Assembly: GCA_023953905.1 (NCBI GenBank)
Contig: JAMLJA010000008.1
Span: 1-64,000, forward strand
Direction: 5' to 3'
DNA from: Rhizobiaceae bacterium
GTDB taxonomy: Bacteria; Pseudomonadota; Alphaproteobacteria; Rhizobiales; Rhizobiaceae
DNA length: 64,000 nt
This document shows, one piece after another, positions 7,635 to 16,408 of this stretch (positions within the stretch are counted from its first letter, which is position 1; each line of letters begins with the position of its first letter). The position numbers and the translations under genes were made by a program. Under the pieces are notes generated by a model. It had not been told where the DNA came from. It saw only the letters and a list, made by a program, of their open reading frames with translations, and did not search any database.

Positions 7635-10601
7635 ATGACGAAGTCTCAGCACGCAAAGACTCAAGCGTTGCCTTCGCTGTTCGGGAAAGCACCGCGTCGC
7701 TTGGTACCACTCGACCAAACCGACGCGCAGGGTTTGCTCGCTGAATTCGGCGAGGCTGCCGACGAACGCGGGCTGGAGAGGCTTTCTGCGCTCTGTCGAT
7801 CCGATGCACCCGACGCGGCATTCCTGGGTGCTGTCTTCGATCTCTCGGAATTCATGCGCGATTGCGCGCGCAGACAGCCGGAGACTGTGGACCGCCTGTT
7901 CGATCAATCGCTTAAGGAACGGCTGGAGGACATACTCGCGGCCATTGCGGCCTTGCCCTTTGCCGAGGACGTGAGCGAACGCTCGATGATGCGCGACCTC
8001 AGATTGCTCAAGGGTGAGGCGCACTTTCTGATCGCTCTGTCCGAACTGGCGGGCGATTGCGACGTTAGTGACACGGTTTTGCGTTTGAGCTCGCTCGCCG
8101 ATGCCTGCGTCCGTGCCGCGATCGACTTTCTGCTCCTGGAATCACACGCCGGAGGCAAGCTCAAGCTCCCGGACCCGTCCAATCCATCGCGCGAGTCTGG
8201 CTGGATGGTACTCGGTATGGGAAAGCTTGGCGCTCGCGAGCTGAACTTCTCGTCCGACATCGATTTGATCGTATTCTTCGATCCCGAGGCAAAGGCGATC
8301 ATTGATCCCTACGAGGCGGGCGACCTTTTTGCCCGACTGACGCGCCGTCTATTGCGGATCTTGCAGGATCGCACCGAGCACGGTTACGTCTTTCGCACGG
8401 ATCTGCGGTTGCGCCCCGATCCGGGATCGACCCCGCTCGCGGTCCAACTGCACGCCGCGCTCCACTACTACGAAAGCCGTGGCCAGAACTGGGAACGCGC
8501 CGCGATGATCAAGGCGCGTGTCGTCGCCGGCGATATCAGGGCGGGAGAGGCATTTTTGAAGGAGCTCCAGCCATTTGTCTGGCGCAAGTACCTCGATTAT
8601 GCCGCGATCGCCGATGTTCATTCAATCAAGCGTCAGATCCATGCGCACAAGGGACATGGCGAGATCGCGGTGAAGGGTCACAATGTAAAGCTGGGCCGTG
8701 GCGGCATTCGGGAGATCGAGTTCTTCGTTCAAACCCAGCAACTCATCGCAGGTGGACGTTTCCCGGAGTTGCGGGGGCGCGAGACGATATCCATGCTCGG
8801 CGAACTGGCTGACCGAAACTGGATCACGCATGAAGCGCGGGACGTGCTGACGCGCCAATACTGGTTCCTGCGCCGCGTGGAACATGCCCTTCAGATGATC
8901 GCTGACGAACAGACCCATACCCTTCCTGAAGATGACGAGGGCATGGAAAGGGTGGCGCGCCTGCTGGGATACCCTGACGCATCTCCTTTTTCGGATGATT
9001 TCAGAGCCTCGTTGCAGCAGGTCGAGAAGCATTACGCCGCACTCTTTGAAAAAGCTCCCGAGTTGTCATCCGGTGTGGGCAATCTCGTCTTTACAGGCGA
9101 GAGCGATGACCCCGGCACGCTCGAAACCCTTCTGGAGCTCGGTTTCGAACGCCCAAGCGATATTTGCCGGGTGATCCGTACCTGGCATTTTGGCCGCTAT
9201 CGCGCCACACAGTCGGCAGAGGCCCGCGAAAGACTGACGGAACTCACGCCCGCCTTGCTCAAGGCGTTCGGCGGCACCAAACGTGCCGACGAAGCCCTGA
9301 TCCGGTTTGACGAATTCCTGGCTGGCCTGCCTTCCGGAATCCAGCTCTTTTCGCTGCTTCAATCCAATCCGCCACTGCTTCAGATGCTCGCCACGATCAT
9401 GGGCGCCGCTCCACGTCTGGCGCAGACGATAACGCGTCGTCCGCATGTCTTTGACGGTCTGCTGGATCCCGCGCTTCTGTCGGAATTGCCCAACCGGGCC
9501 TACCTCTCTGAACGTCTCGGCACCTTCCTTCTGGGTGCATCTGTCTATGAAGACATTCTGGACCGTCTGCGGATCTTCACGTCCGAACAGAAATTCCTGA
9601 TTGGCGTTCGGATTCTGGCGGGCGCTATCGACCCGTTGCGGGCCGGCAAGGCGTTTTCTGATCTCGCAGATCTGACCATCGGTGCGGCGTTGGATGCCGT
9701 CTGCGATGAGTTCGCGGCGCGTCACGGTCGCATTTCGGGAGGTCGGGTTGCTGTGCTCGGCATGGGCAAACTGGGGAGCCGCGAACTCACCGCGGGTTCT
9801 GATGTCGATCTCATCCTGCTCTATGATCATGACATGGATGCCGATGAGTCGGATGGCCCCAAGCCGCTCGCTCCGTCCCACTACTATGCGCGCCTGACGC
9901 AGCGGCTGATTGCTGCCGTTTCCGCGCCGACCGCAGAAGGCACACTCTACGAACTCGACCTGAGATTAAGGCCCTCAGGCAACAAGGGTCCGGTGGCAAC
10001 CCATATCGAGGCGTTCCGCAAATATCAGCGCGAGGAGGCGTGGACGTGGGAGCAGATGGCGCTCACTCGGGCTCGTCCTGTTGCTGGCGATGAGACGCTG
10101 GCGCGCGCGATCGATGCGGAGATCGTTGCCGTGTTTGAGAAGAAACGGCAATTCAGCAAGATCGCGCAGGACGCCGCCGAGATGCGCGCTCTGATCGAGG
10201 AAGAGAAGCCGCCAAAGGATTTCTGGGACATCAAGCTGACGCCCGGCGGTCTCATCGACCTGGAATTCATAGCGCAAGTGGCGCGGCTGACTGGCAAGTT
10301 ACAGGATATGACGCCCACGACGTCGACGGCGGAGACGCTTCGCAATCTCGCGCCATCCTTCGCCTCCGATCAGGTGCGAAGTGATCTAGTTGACGCATAT
10401 TCGCTGTATTTGGCGCTTACACAGATAATCAGACTGTGCCTCATTGGTCCATTCGATCGGGACGATGTGCCCAAGGGGTTAGCCGACCTTTTGCTCAGGG
10501 TCGCTGACCTGCCGGATTTCAGTGTGCTTGAGGCGCATTTACAGGAAACGTCGCAAACGGTTCGAGAGCATTTCGACCGACTGCTTCGTCCGAAAGGGTA
10601 G
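7635..10601 (+). CDS. glnE: Bifunctional glutamine synthetase adenylyltransferase/deadenylase GlnE
   Basis: 988 residues, normal for the family. It contains two nucleotidyltransferase domains with nearly identical signatures: GMGKLGARELNFSSDIDLI in the N-terminal half (deadenylase side) and GMGKLGSRELTAGSDVDLI in the C-terminal half (adenylylating side). Each is followed by a helical GlnD/PII-responsive region. The enzyme adds or removes AMP on the glutamine synthetase subunit according to PII state and so controls nitrogen assimilation. It follows the sensor kinase at six bases. The start at 7635 keeps the gene close to its neighbour and gives a typical polar N terminus. Confidence 0.96.
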   Translation: MTKSQHAKTQALPSLFGKAPRRLVPLDQTDAQGLLAEFGEAADERGLERLSALCRSDAPDAAFLGAVFDLSEFMRDCARRQPETVDRLFDQSLKERLEDILAAIAALPFAEDVSERSMMRDLRLLKGEAHFLIALSELAGDCDVSDTVLRLSSLADACVRAAIDFLLLESHAGGKLKLPDPSNPSRESGWMVLGMGKLGARELNFSSDIDLIVFFDPEAKAIIDPYEAGDLFARLTRRLLRILQDRTEHGYVFRTDLRLRPDPGSTPLAVQLHAALHYYESRGQNWERAAMIKARVVAGDIRAGEAFLKELQPFVWRKYLDYAAIADVHSIKRQIHAHKGHGEIAVKGHNVKLGRGGIREIEFFVQTQQLIAGGRFPELRGRETISMLGELADRNWITHEARDVLTRQYWFLRRVEHALQMIADEQTHTLPEDDEGMERVARLLGYPDASPFSDDFRASLQQVEKHYAALFEKAPELSSGVGNLVFTGESDDPGTLETLLELGFERPSDICRVIRTWHFGRYRATQSAEARERLTELTPALLKAFGGTKRADEALIRFDEFLAGLPSGIQLFSLLQSNPPLLQMLATIMGAAPRLAQTITRRPHVFDGLLDPALLSELPNRAYLSERLGTFLLGASVYEDILDRLRIFTSEQKFLIGVRILAGAIDPLRAGKAFSDLADLTIGAALDAVCDEFAARHGRISGGRVAVLGMGKLGSRELTAGSDVDLILLYDHDMDADESDGPKPLAPSHYYARLTQRLIAAVSAPTAEGTLYELDLRLRPSGNKGPVATHIEAFRKYQREEAWTWEQMALTRARPVAGDETLARAIDAEIVAVFEKKRQFSKIAQDAAEMRALIEEEKPPKDFWDIKLTPGGLIDLEFIAQVARLTGKLQDMTPTTSTAETLRNLAPSFASDQVRSDLVDAYSLYLALTQIIRLCLIGPFDRDDVPKGLADLLLRVADLPDFSVLEAHLQETSQTVREHFDRLLRPKG

Positions 10602-10668
10602 ACGTTGGCGCAAGGCTGGCCGCGCTCTTTCGTTTCGCATCGGGGGTGACGGTGCAAAGGAGAAGACC

Positions 10669-11106
10669 ATGAAGAAGAATGCAAGATACGCGGTGGCGTT
10701 CGTTGCGATTGCCGGCGCCCTGACAACAAGTTCGCTCGCCGCGGACAACAATATGAGACGCGGCGGTCAGCGCATGATCGAACGCGCGGACGCCGATAAG
10801 AGTGGCGACGTCACGTTCGATGAATTCGCGGCTGCAATGGACGGTCGTTTCATAAATGCGGATGTGAACAAGGACGGCAAGATCACAGTCGGAGAACTGG
10901 CCAACGAAATCGAGCGTATGCGTGCCGAACGCATGGCCAAGCGCCTTATTCGCCGCTTCGATGCCAATGGAGACGGCGAGTTGACCAAAGCCGAGATCGA
11001 AAATCGTCAGAAGAAGCAGTTTGCCCTGCTCGATAAGAATGACGACGGCAAGATAACGGCTGATGAGCTGCCGCGCCGTGGCAAGAAGGGCGGCTGGCGC
11101 CGCTGA
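10669..11106 (+). CDS. Small secreted EF-hand protein
   Basis: 145 residues from ATG 10669, preceded by AAGGAG. A signal peptide (about 1-24, ending LAADN) is followed by four EF-hand loops: DADKSGDVTFDEF, DVNKDGKITVGEL, DANGDGELTKAEI and DKNDDGKITADEL, each with acidic residues at the usual calcium-binding positions. The C terminus is short and basic (RRGKKGGWRR). It should be a periplasmic calcium-binding protein; its partner or role cannot be told from sequence. It stands alone between glnE and a convergent kinase gene. Upstream in-frame codons overlap glnE and were not used. Confidence 0.88.
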   Translation: MKKNARYAVAFVAIAGALTTSSLAADNNMRRGGQRMIERADADKSGDVTFDEFAAAMDGRFINADVNKDGKITVGELANEIERMRAERMAKRLIRRFDANGDGELTKAEIENRQKKQFALLDKNDDGKITADELPRRGKKGGWRR

Positions 11107-11155
11107 TCCAAATGCGCCTGCGTTGATCTTCGTCAGCGCGGGCGATCTCTGCGGA

Positions 11156-13474
11156 TCAGGCAGCCATCTTCATCTCGTGTGACGGGATCCTCACGGAGAC
11201 AATGGTTCCAATGCCTTCCGTGGACCGGATCTTGAGCGAACCGCCATGCAGTTCGGCAAGAGAACGCGAGATCGCGAGACCAAGTCCTGAACCCGCATGG
11301 CTCTTGGAGAACTGGTTTTCGACCTGTTCGAAAGGCTTGCCTAGCTTCTTGAGCGCACGCTTGGGAATCCCGCAACCATTGTCCTCGATCGTGAGGCACA
11401 GCGCCCCTGTCACGTTGCGCGCCCGCACTGAAATCCGGCCATCCTGATCGGTGAACTTCACCGCGTTGGAGAGCAGGTTGATCAGGATCTGCTTGACCGC
11501 GCGTCGATCCGCCCACACCTTCATCTCATCTGCGATCTCTGTTTCGACGGAGATTGCCTTCTGTTCGGCCTGCAGCGAGATGACACGCACTGTCTCGCTG
11601 ATGAGCGGATTGAGGTCTATTTCTTCCAGCTCAACGGAAAGCTGTCCCGCCTCGATCTTCGACATATCGAGAATATCGTTGATGACGTTGAGCAGATACA
11701 TTCCCGCCCCGTGAATGTCCTTCACATATTCGTCGTAGCGGGATGAGCCAAGTGGACCGAATATGCTGGACTGCATCAGTTCCGAGAAACCGATAATGGC
11801 GTTCAGCGGCGTGCGAAGCTCATGCGACATGTTTGCCAGGAACTCCGACTTGGCGCGATTGGCAGCCTCGGCCCGTTCGGTCTCCTTCATGTATTTGCGG
11901 TTGAGTTCCACGAGTTCCTTCGATCGCTCGCTCTCTGATCTGCGCGCAACGCTGAGGTCGTGGATCGTCGCCATAAGGCGGCGCTCGCTGTCGACCAGCT
12001 TCTCTTGATGCTGCTTGAGTTGCGTGATGTCGGTGCCGACCGACACGACGCCGCAATCCTTTGTTTTCAGTTCATTGACCTGAAGCCAGCGGCCATCCGT
12101 CAGAAGTCTCTCATAGGTCGCCGCGCCGCGCGCGCCATCTGCGTTGGCCAGCCGGTGTTCCGAGAGGAATGGTTTCAGTTTGCGCTCGATCACCTCGCGG
12201 GGTGTGCCTGGAGCGAGGTCCTTGCCGCCGAGACCCACATATTGCTGGTACTTGGAATTGCACATGACGAGTTGATCGTCCGCATCCCAAAGCACGAATG
12301 TCTCGGAGATGTTTTCGATGGCCGTGCGCAGCCGCAGATCGGCGGTCTCGGAACGCCGGGTCAGATGATACTGCTCGGTGACATCGATCGCGATGCCCAT
12401 GAGATGCCGTTCCTGAGCCTCGGGATCGACGACTTCGGCACGGGCACGTATCCAGATCCACTGGCCATCCGCGTGCCGCATGCGGAAGACACGATCGATG
12501 GAATCGGTTTTGCGCGACACGATCTGGCTGGCGATGTCGTAGAGATCGGCATCTTCAGGGTGGATGATCTCGGCGACGCGGCCAAAGGACAGCATTGCGT
12601 CGCATGGCTCGTATCCCAGTATGTCGTACATTGAGCGCGACCAGAACATCTTGCCGCGCTGCATGTCCCAATCCCACAAACCGCACCGTCCGCGCATCAA
12701 CGCAAGGTCGATCCGCTCATGGGCACGACTGTAGATTCGATCGGCATTTCGCGCCCGCGATGCCTGCCCGAAATACGCATAGAGGATCAGCAGCAGCACG
12801 GTTGCCGTGATCACGAACATGGTGACGCTTAGCGAGACGGAGCGGTTCCATTCGTAGAGCAGCGCCTCATGCGGGATAAGCGCGACCGTCGCTGCCTGAC
12901 GCCCCGACGTCAGGCTCAGCGCGGCGTACCACGGCTGGCCTTCTATCTTCACCTCGATCACGCCGGCACGCTCGCCAAACATGAACAGGGCCTGGCCACC
13001 GGCAATGATCGCATCAAGCGGGCGCGTTTCCCAACCGATGCTGGAAGGGGTTACGGCGACCACGTTGAACTCGCTGTCGGTGATGGCCAGCACATAGCGG
13101 CTCTTGATGCCGCCATACTGCATTTCGCGCTTGAGGAGGTCGGCACTCAGATCCGGGCTGGCCGCGCCGCCACTTTCCAGCATCAAGGCATTCGCGAGTT
13201 CACTCGCAGCGAGCGCCAGAACCGCACGCGCGTTGCGCTCGATGTCTTCGCGCGAAGCGTCGAGCGACATGAAGCGTGCCGCAGCAATCAGACCAAGAAA
13301 CACCACGATCAGCAGTGGAATGATCCGGCGCAGAGCGGGCTCCAGCTCCATGAGGCGCGTATAGTCGGGAGTGGCAAAGAGGCGCGCACCACCTGATGTT
13401 ATCGGAGCCTTCGCGCCGCTACTGCGCGCAAAAGAATACCGACCGGTCGCGCGCCACGCGTCCGTGTTAGCCAT
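11156..13474 (-). CDS. PAS-domain membrane sensor histidine kinase
   Basis: 772 residues from ATG 13474, which has a GGGGAG ribosome site; an upstream TTG would add five residues. Two membrane segments (about 50-70 and 220-240) bracket a periplasmic sensor region. Two PAS domains follow (about 265-380 and 395-490), then a coiled linker and the kinase core: H box FLANMSHELRTPLNAIIGF, N box NLLSNAVKF, G boxes DNGCGIPK and GSGLGLAISRSLAELHGG. There is no receiver domain, so it must signal to a regulator encoded elsewhere. It resembles cell-cycle kinases of the PleC/PdhS group in the H-box region, but that assignment is only suggestive. It lies downstream of pepN on the same strand, 126 bases away. 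Confidence 0.9.
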   Translation of the reverse strand: MANTDAWRATGRYSFARSSGAKAPITSGGARLFATPDYTRLMELEPALRRIIPLLIVVFLGLIAAARFMSLDASREDIERNARAVLALAASELANALMLESGGAASPDLSADLLKREMQYGGIKSRYVLAITDSEFNVVAVTPSSIGWETRPLDAIIAGGQALFMFGERAGVIEVKIEGQPWYAALSLTSGRQAATVALIPHEALLYEWNRSVSLSVTMFVITATVLLLILYAYFGQASRARNADRIYSRAHERIDLALMRGRCGLWDWDMQRGKMFWSRSMYDILGYEPCDAMLSFGRVAEIIHPEDADLYDIASQIVSRKTDSIDRVFRMRHADGQWIWIRARAEVVDPEAQERHLMGIAIDVTEQYHLTRRSETADLRLRTAIENISETFVLWDADDQLVMCNSKYQQYVGLGGKDLAPGTPREVIERKLKPFLSEHRLANADGARGAATYERLLTDGRWLQVNELKTKDCGVVSVGTDITQLKQHQEKLVDSERRLMATIHDLSVARRSESERSKELVELNRKYMKETERAEAANRAKSEFLANMSHELRTPLNAIIGFSELMQSSIFGPLGSSRYDEYVKDIHGAGMYLLNVINDILDMSKIEAGQLSVELEEIDLNPLISETVRVISLQAEQKAISVETEIADEMKVWADRRAVKQILINLLSNAVKFTDQDGRISVRARNVTGALCLTIEDNGCGIPKRALKKLGKPFEQVENQFSKSHAGSGLGLAISRSLAELHGGSLKIRSTEGIGTIVSVRIPSHEMKMAA

Positions 13475-13600
13475 TACCCGGCTCCCCAAGCTGGATCTCT
13501 GATGAGCGATTCGGACCCCTGACTGCCGAATCTGCCCTAAAGAATCAGACGCGATTCGCCTTGTCCAGACGCCTTGGTAAAAAAAGCGTATTCGCCATTC

Positions 13601-16243
13601 TCAACCAAGCGTACGATCAACAATGTCTCGTACGTCGGCCGACAATCCGGGCCTCGCCGAGATCGTCAACAAGGCCTCGCGCGCCTTGATCTGGCGCTTG
13701 GGCTCGAGCGACCGCCAGGATCGCAACGCTGTCGCAAGGCGTGCCGCGACCTGCGGATTGCGCTGCTCCACCGCGAGCACGGTATCAACATAGAGTTGGT
13801 AGCCTTCGCCATCGGGACTATGGAATCCGGTCTGGTTGGCACTGAAGAATGTGCCGGCCAAGGCGCGCACGCGGTTCGGGTTCGCGATCGAGAATGCAGG
13901 ATGCCGCATGAGCTTTCGCACACGGTCAGCCGTTTCCCTTTCCGGGACTGAAGCCTGGATCATAAACCATTTGTCCATGACGAGAGGCGATCCACCGAAG
14001 CGGCTTTCAAATTCCTGTAGAGCCCTGATAGAGTGCTCTGACTGTGGATGACGATGAGCCAGAACCGTCAGCGCCGCGGCGCGATCCGTCATGTTTGTGG
14101 CCCTCGTGAAATGGCCGTAGGCGAGTGTGTCGCCCCCGGGAAGCAGAGCCAGATAATCCAGGATCGCATTGCGCAGGGCGCGTCTTCCTGCGCCAGCAGC
14201 GTCCGGCGTAAATGGAGCATCCGTGGCAAGCCCGCCATATAGTGCCTGAAACGCTGCGCGATGACCATTTACGACGAAGCGAGCAAACTCCACTCGAGCA
14301 GCACATATCGCATCCGGGTCGATATTCGTTCCGATCTCGCGCGCTATGTCTGCTTCCCCCGGCAGGGTAAGCGTCAGTGCCCTGAATGCCGGTTCGAGCA
14401 ACTCGTTTTCCGCGATGTGACCGGCAATCGCGGACACTTGGCCGTTGAATTGCGGTTGCTTGCCTCCGCGGATCTGGCGGAATGCTGAAATGAGCTCTTC
14501 GGTCACCAGGCTCACGAATGCCTGCCAACGCCCGTAGGGGTCATTGTCGTTACGTGCGAGAAACACCCGATCCTCGACATTCATTTCGAGCGTCATCATC
14601 ACGGGTGCCGAAAAGCCGCGATTGAGCGAAATGACCGGCCTGTTGGCAATGCCGCTGAACTTCACGACATGCCGTCTTTTCTTGAGATGCATAACGCCGT
14701 TTTCGACCGTCGCGCCGGTTGCGGAACGATAGCTCATGTCCTTTCCGTCCGGCCCGACGAGACCGAACGCGAGCGGAATGTGCATCAGCCGCTTGCGGGA
14801 TTCGGATGGCGTTGGCGGAGACGACTGCTCGATTTCAAGAATGAGTTCTTCGGAAACGGCATCGTGACTGGCCGTCACCGTCACATTCGGCGTGCCGGCC
14901 TGATGATACCACAGCGAGAACTGCCCGAGATCCTGGCCGGATACATCCTCGAAAACCTTGAGGAAATCCTCGATCGTAACGGCCTGTCCGTCATGCCGCT
15001 CGAAATAGAGATCCATGCCTTTACGGAAGAGGTCATGTCCAAGCACGGTTCGGATCATACGGACAATCTCGGAACCCTTCTCGTAGACCGTCGCTGTGTA
15101 GAAATTGTTGATCTCGCGATAGCGCCGTGGCCTGACCGGATGGGCGAGCGGACCCTGATCCTCGGGAAACTGGTGGGCTCTCAATGTCCGCACCTGGGCG
15201 ATCCGGGCCACGGCGCGCGAGCGCTGGTCTGCCGTGAATTCATGGTCACGATAAACGGTCAGGCCCTCTTTCAGGCAGAGCTGGAACCAATCACGGCAAG
15301 TGATTCTGTTTCCGGTCCAATTGTGAAAATACTCGTGAGCGATGATCGCCTCGATATTGGCGAAATCCGCGTCGGTGGCCGTCTCCTCGTCGGCCAGCAC
15401 ATATTTGTCGTTGAAGATGTTGAGACCCTTGTTCTCCATCGCGCCGATGTTGAAATCGGAAACGGCAACGATGTTGAACACATCGAGATCATACTCGCGT
15501 CCGAAGACGTCCTCGTCCCAAGCCATCGAACGCTTGAGCGCGTCCATCGCATATCGGGACTGGTTCTCCTTGCCACGCTCGACATAGATTCCGAGCTCAA
15601 CGGCTCTGCCGGATGCCGTGACGAACTGATCTTCTATCGAGCCCAAGTCGCCAGCCACCAATGCGAAGAGATAGGATGGCTTCGGATGGGGATCGTGCCA
15701 AATGGCGTAGTGCATGCCGCCGTCGAGCTCGCCAAATTCCTGCCGGTTGCCGTTTGAGAGCAGGCAGCGAAGCGCTCCCGGAGCCTCGATGCGCGTCGTA
15801 TAGACGGAGAGGACGTCCGGGCGGTCGAGGAAATAGGTGATCCGCCGAAAGCCCTCCGCCTCGCACTGGGTGCAGTACACACCATTCGAAAGATAGAGAC
15901 CCATCAGCGCCTGATTCGCAGCTGGCGCGATCAGTGTGTCGATCGTCAGCCGGAAACGCGTACCTCGTGGCAGGCGTGAGATCGTCAGTTTCTCGCTATC
16001 CGACGAAAACGCATCAGATTCCACCTGCTTGCCGTCGATCGCAAGGCTCTCAAGCGTCAGGCCATCGCCATTGAGGATGAGTGGTGTGCCTTCTGACGTA
16101 TCCGCTGCGCGCTCGACAGTCAGTTCCGCACGTACGCGGGTTGTGTCCGGAGACAGTTTGAACGTCAACTGCGTCTCTGGAATGAGATAGTCGCTCGGTT
16201 GGTAGTCTTCGAGCCGGAAAACCTGCCCCGTGTCTGTGCGCAT
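13601..16243 (-). CDS. pepN: Aminopeptidase N (M1 family)
   Basis: 880 residues, the size of gamma-proteobacterial-type PepN. It carries the exopeptidase motif GAMENKGLNIFN and the zinc site HEYFHNWTGNRITCRDWF with the second Glu in LKEGLTVYRD, followed by the long C-terminal helical cap. It is cytoplasmic and removes N-terminal residues from peptides during protein turnover. The gene diverges from the molybdenum hydroxylase gene at 16409 across a 165-base region. No other feature links it to neighbours. Confidence 0.96.
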   Translation of the reverse strand: MRTDTGQVFRLEDYQPSDYLIPETQLTFKLSPDTTRVRAELTVERAADTSEGTPLILNGDGLTLESLAIDGKQVESDAFSSDSEKLTISRLPRGTRFRLTIDTLIAPAANQALMGLYLSNGVYCTQCEAEGFRRITYFLDRPDVLSVYTTRIEAPGALRCLLSNGNRQEFGELDGGMHYAIWHDPHPKPSYLFALVAGDLGSIEDQFVTASGRAVELGIYVERGKENQSRYAMDALKRSMAWDEDVFGREYDLDVFNIVAVSDFNIGAMENKGLNIFNDKYVLADEETATDADFANIEAIIAHEYFHNWTGNRITCRDWFQLCLKEGLTVYRDHEFTADQRSRAVARIAQVRTLRAHQFPEDQGPLAHPVRPRRYREINNFYTATVYEKGSEIVRMIRTVLGHDLFRKGMDLYFERHDGQAVTIEDFLKVFEDVSGQDLGQFSLWYHQAGTPNVTVTASHDAVSEELILEIEQSSPPTPSESRKRLMHIPLAFGLVGPDGKDMSYRSATGATVENGVMHLKKRRHVVKFSGIANRPVISLNRGFSAPVMMTLEMNVEDRVFLARNDNDPYGRWQAFVSLVTEELISAFRQIRGGKQPQFNGQVSAIAGHIAENELLEPAFRALTLTLPGEADIAREIGTNIDPDAICAARVEFARFVVNGHRAAFQALYGGLATDAPFTPDAAGAGRRALRNAILDYLALLPGGDTLAYGHFTRATNMTDRAAALTVLAHRHPQSEHSIRALQEFESRFGGSPLVMDKWFMIQASVPERETADRVRKLMRHPAFSIANPNRVRALAGTFFSANQTGFHSPDGEGYQLYVDTVLAVEQRNPQVAARLATALRSWRSLEPKRQIKAREALLTISARPGLSADVRDIVDRTLG

Positions 16244-16340
16244 TACAATTCCGTCATTCTGGGCCGCGGACTTCCGCGATGTCTTGCATGATGTGACGCT
16301 GGCGACGAAACAAAATGCAGGTGCGGCTCTTTACACGAAA

Positions 16341-16390
16341 GCCTCCGTCGACAAAACTGATGATCGGCTTCGGAGGCAAAGCCGAAATCA
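16341..16390 (+). promoter_or_regulatory. Leader with two competing stems upstream of the Mo hydroxylase gene
   Basis: GCCTCCG (16341-16347) is exactly complementary to CGGAGGC (16371-16377). That second arm forms the loop of another perfect stem, TCGGCTT (16364-16370) with AAGCCGA (16379-16385), extended by TGAT/ATCA (16358-16361/16387-16390) across a small internal loop. Only one base separates the inner arms, so both helices cannot form fully at once. The structure ends 18 bases before ATG 16409. It matches no riboswitch class that I recognise. Confidence 0.4.
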
Positions 16391-16408
16391 ACTCAAAGTG
16401 GAGCAGTT

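Noticed and set aside
16341..16385. An H-type pseudoknot riboswitch.
   Set aside because: The linker that would cross the first helix is one base, too short for a 7-bp stem; competing hairpins are the more reasonable reading.
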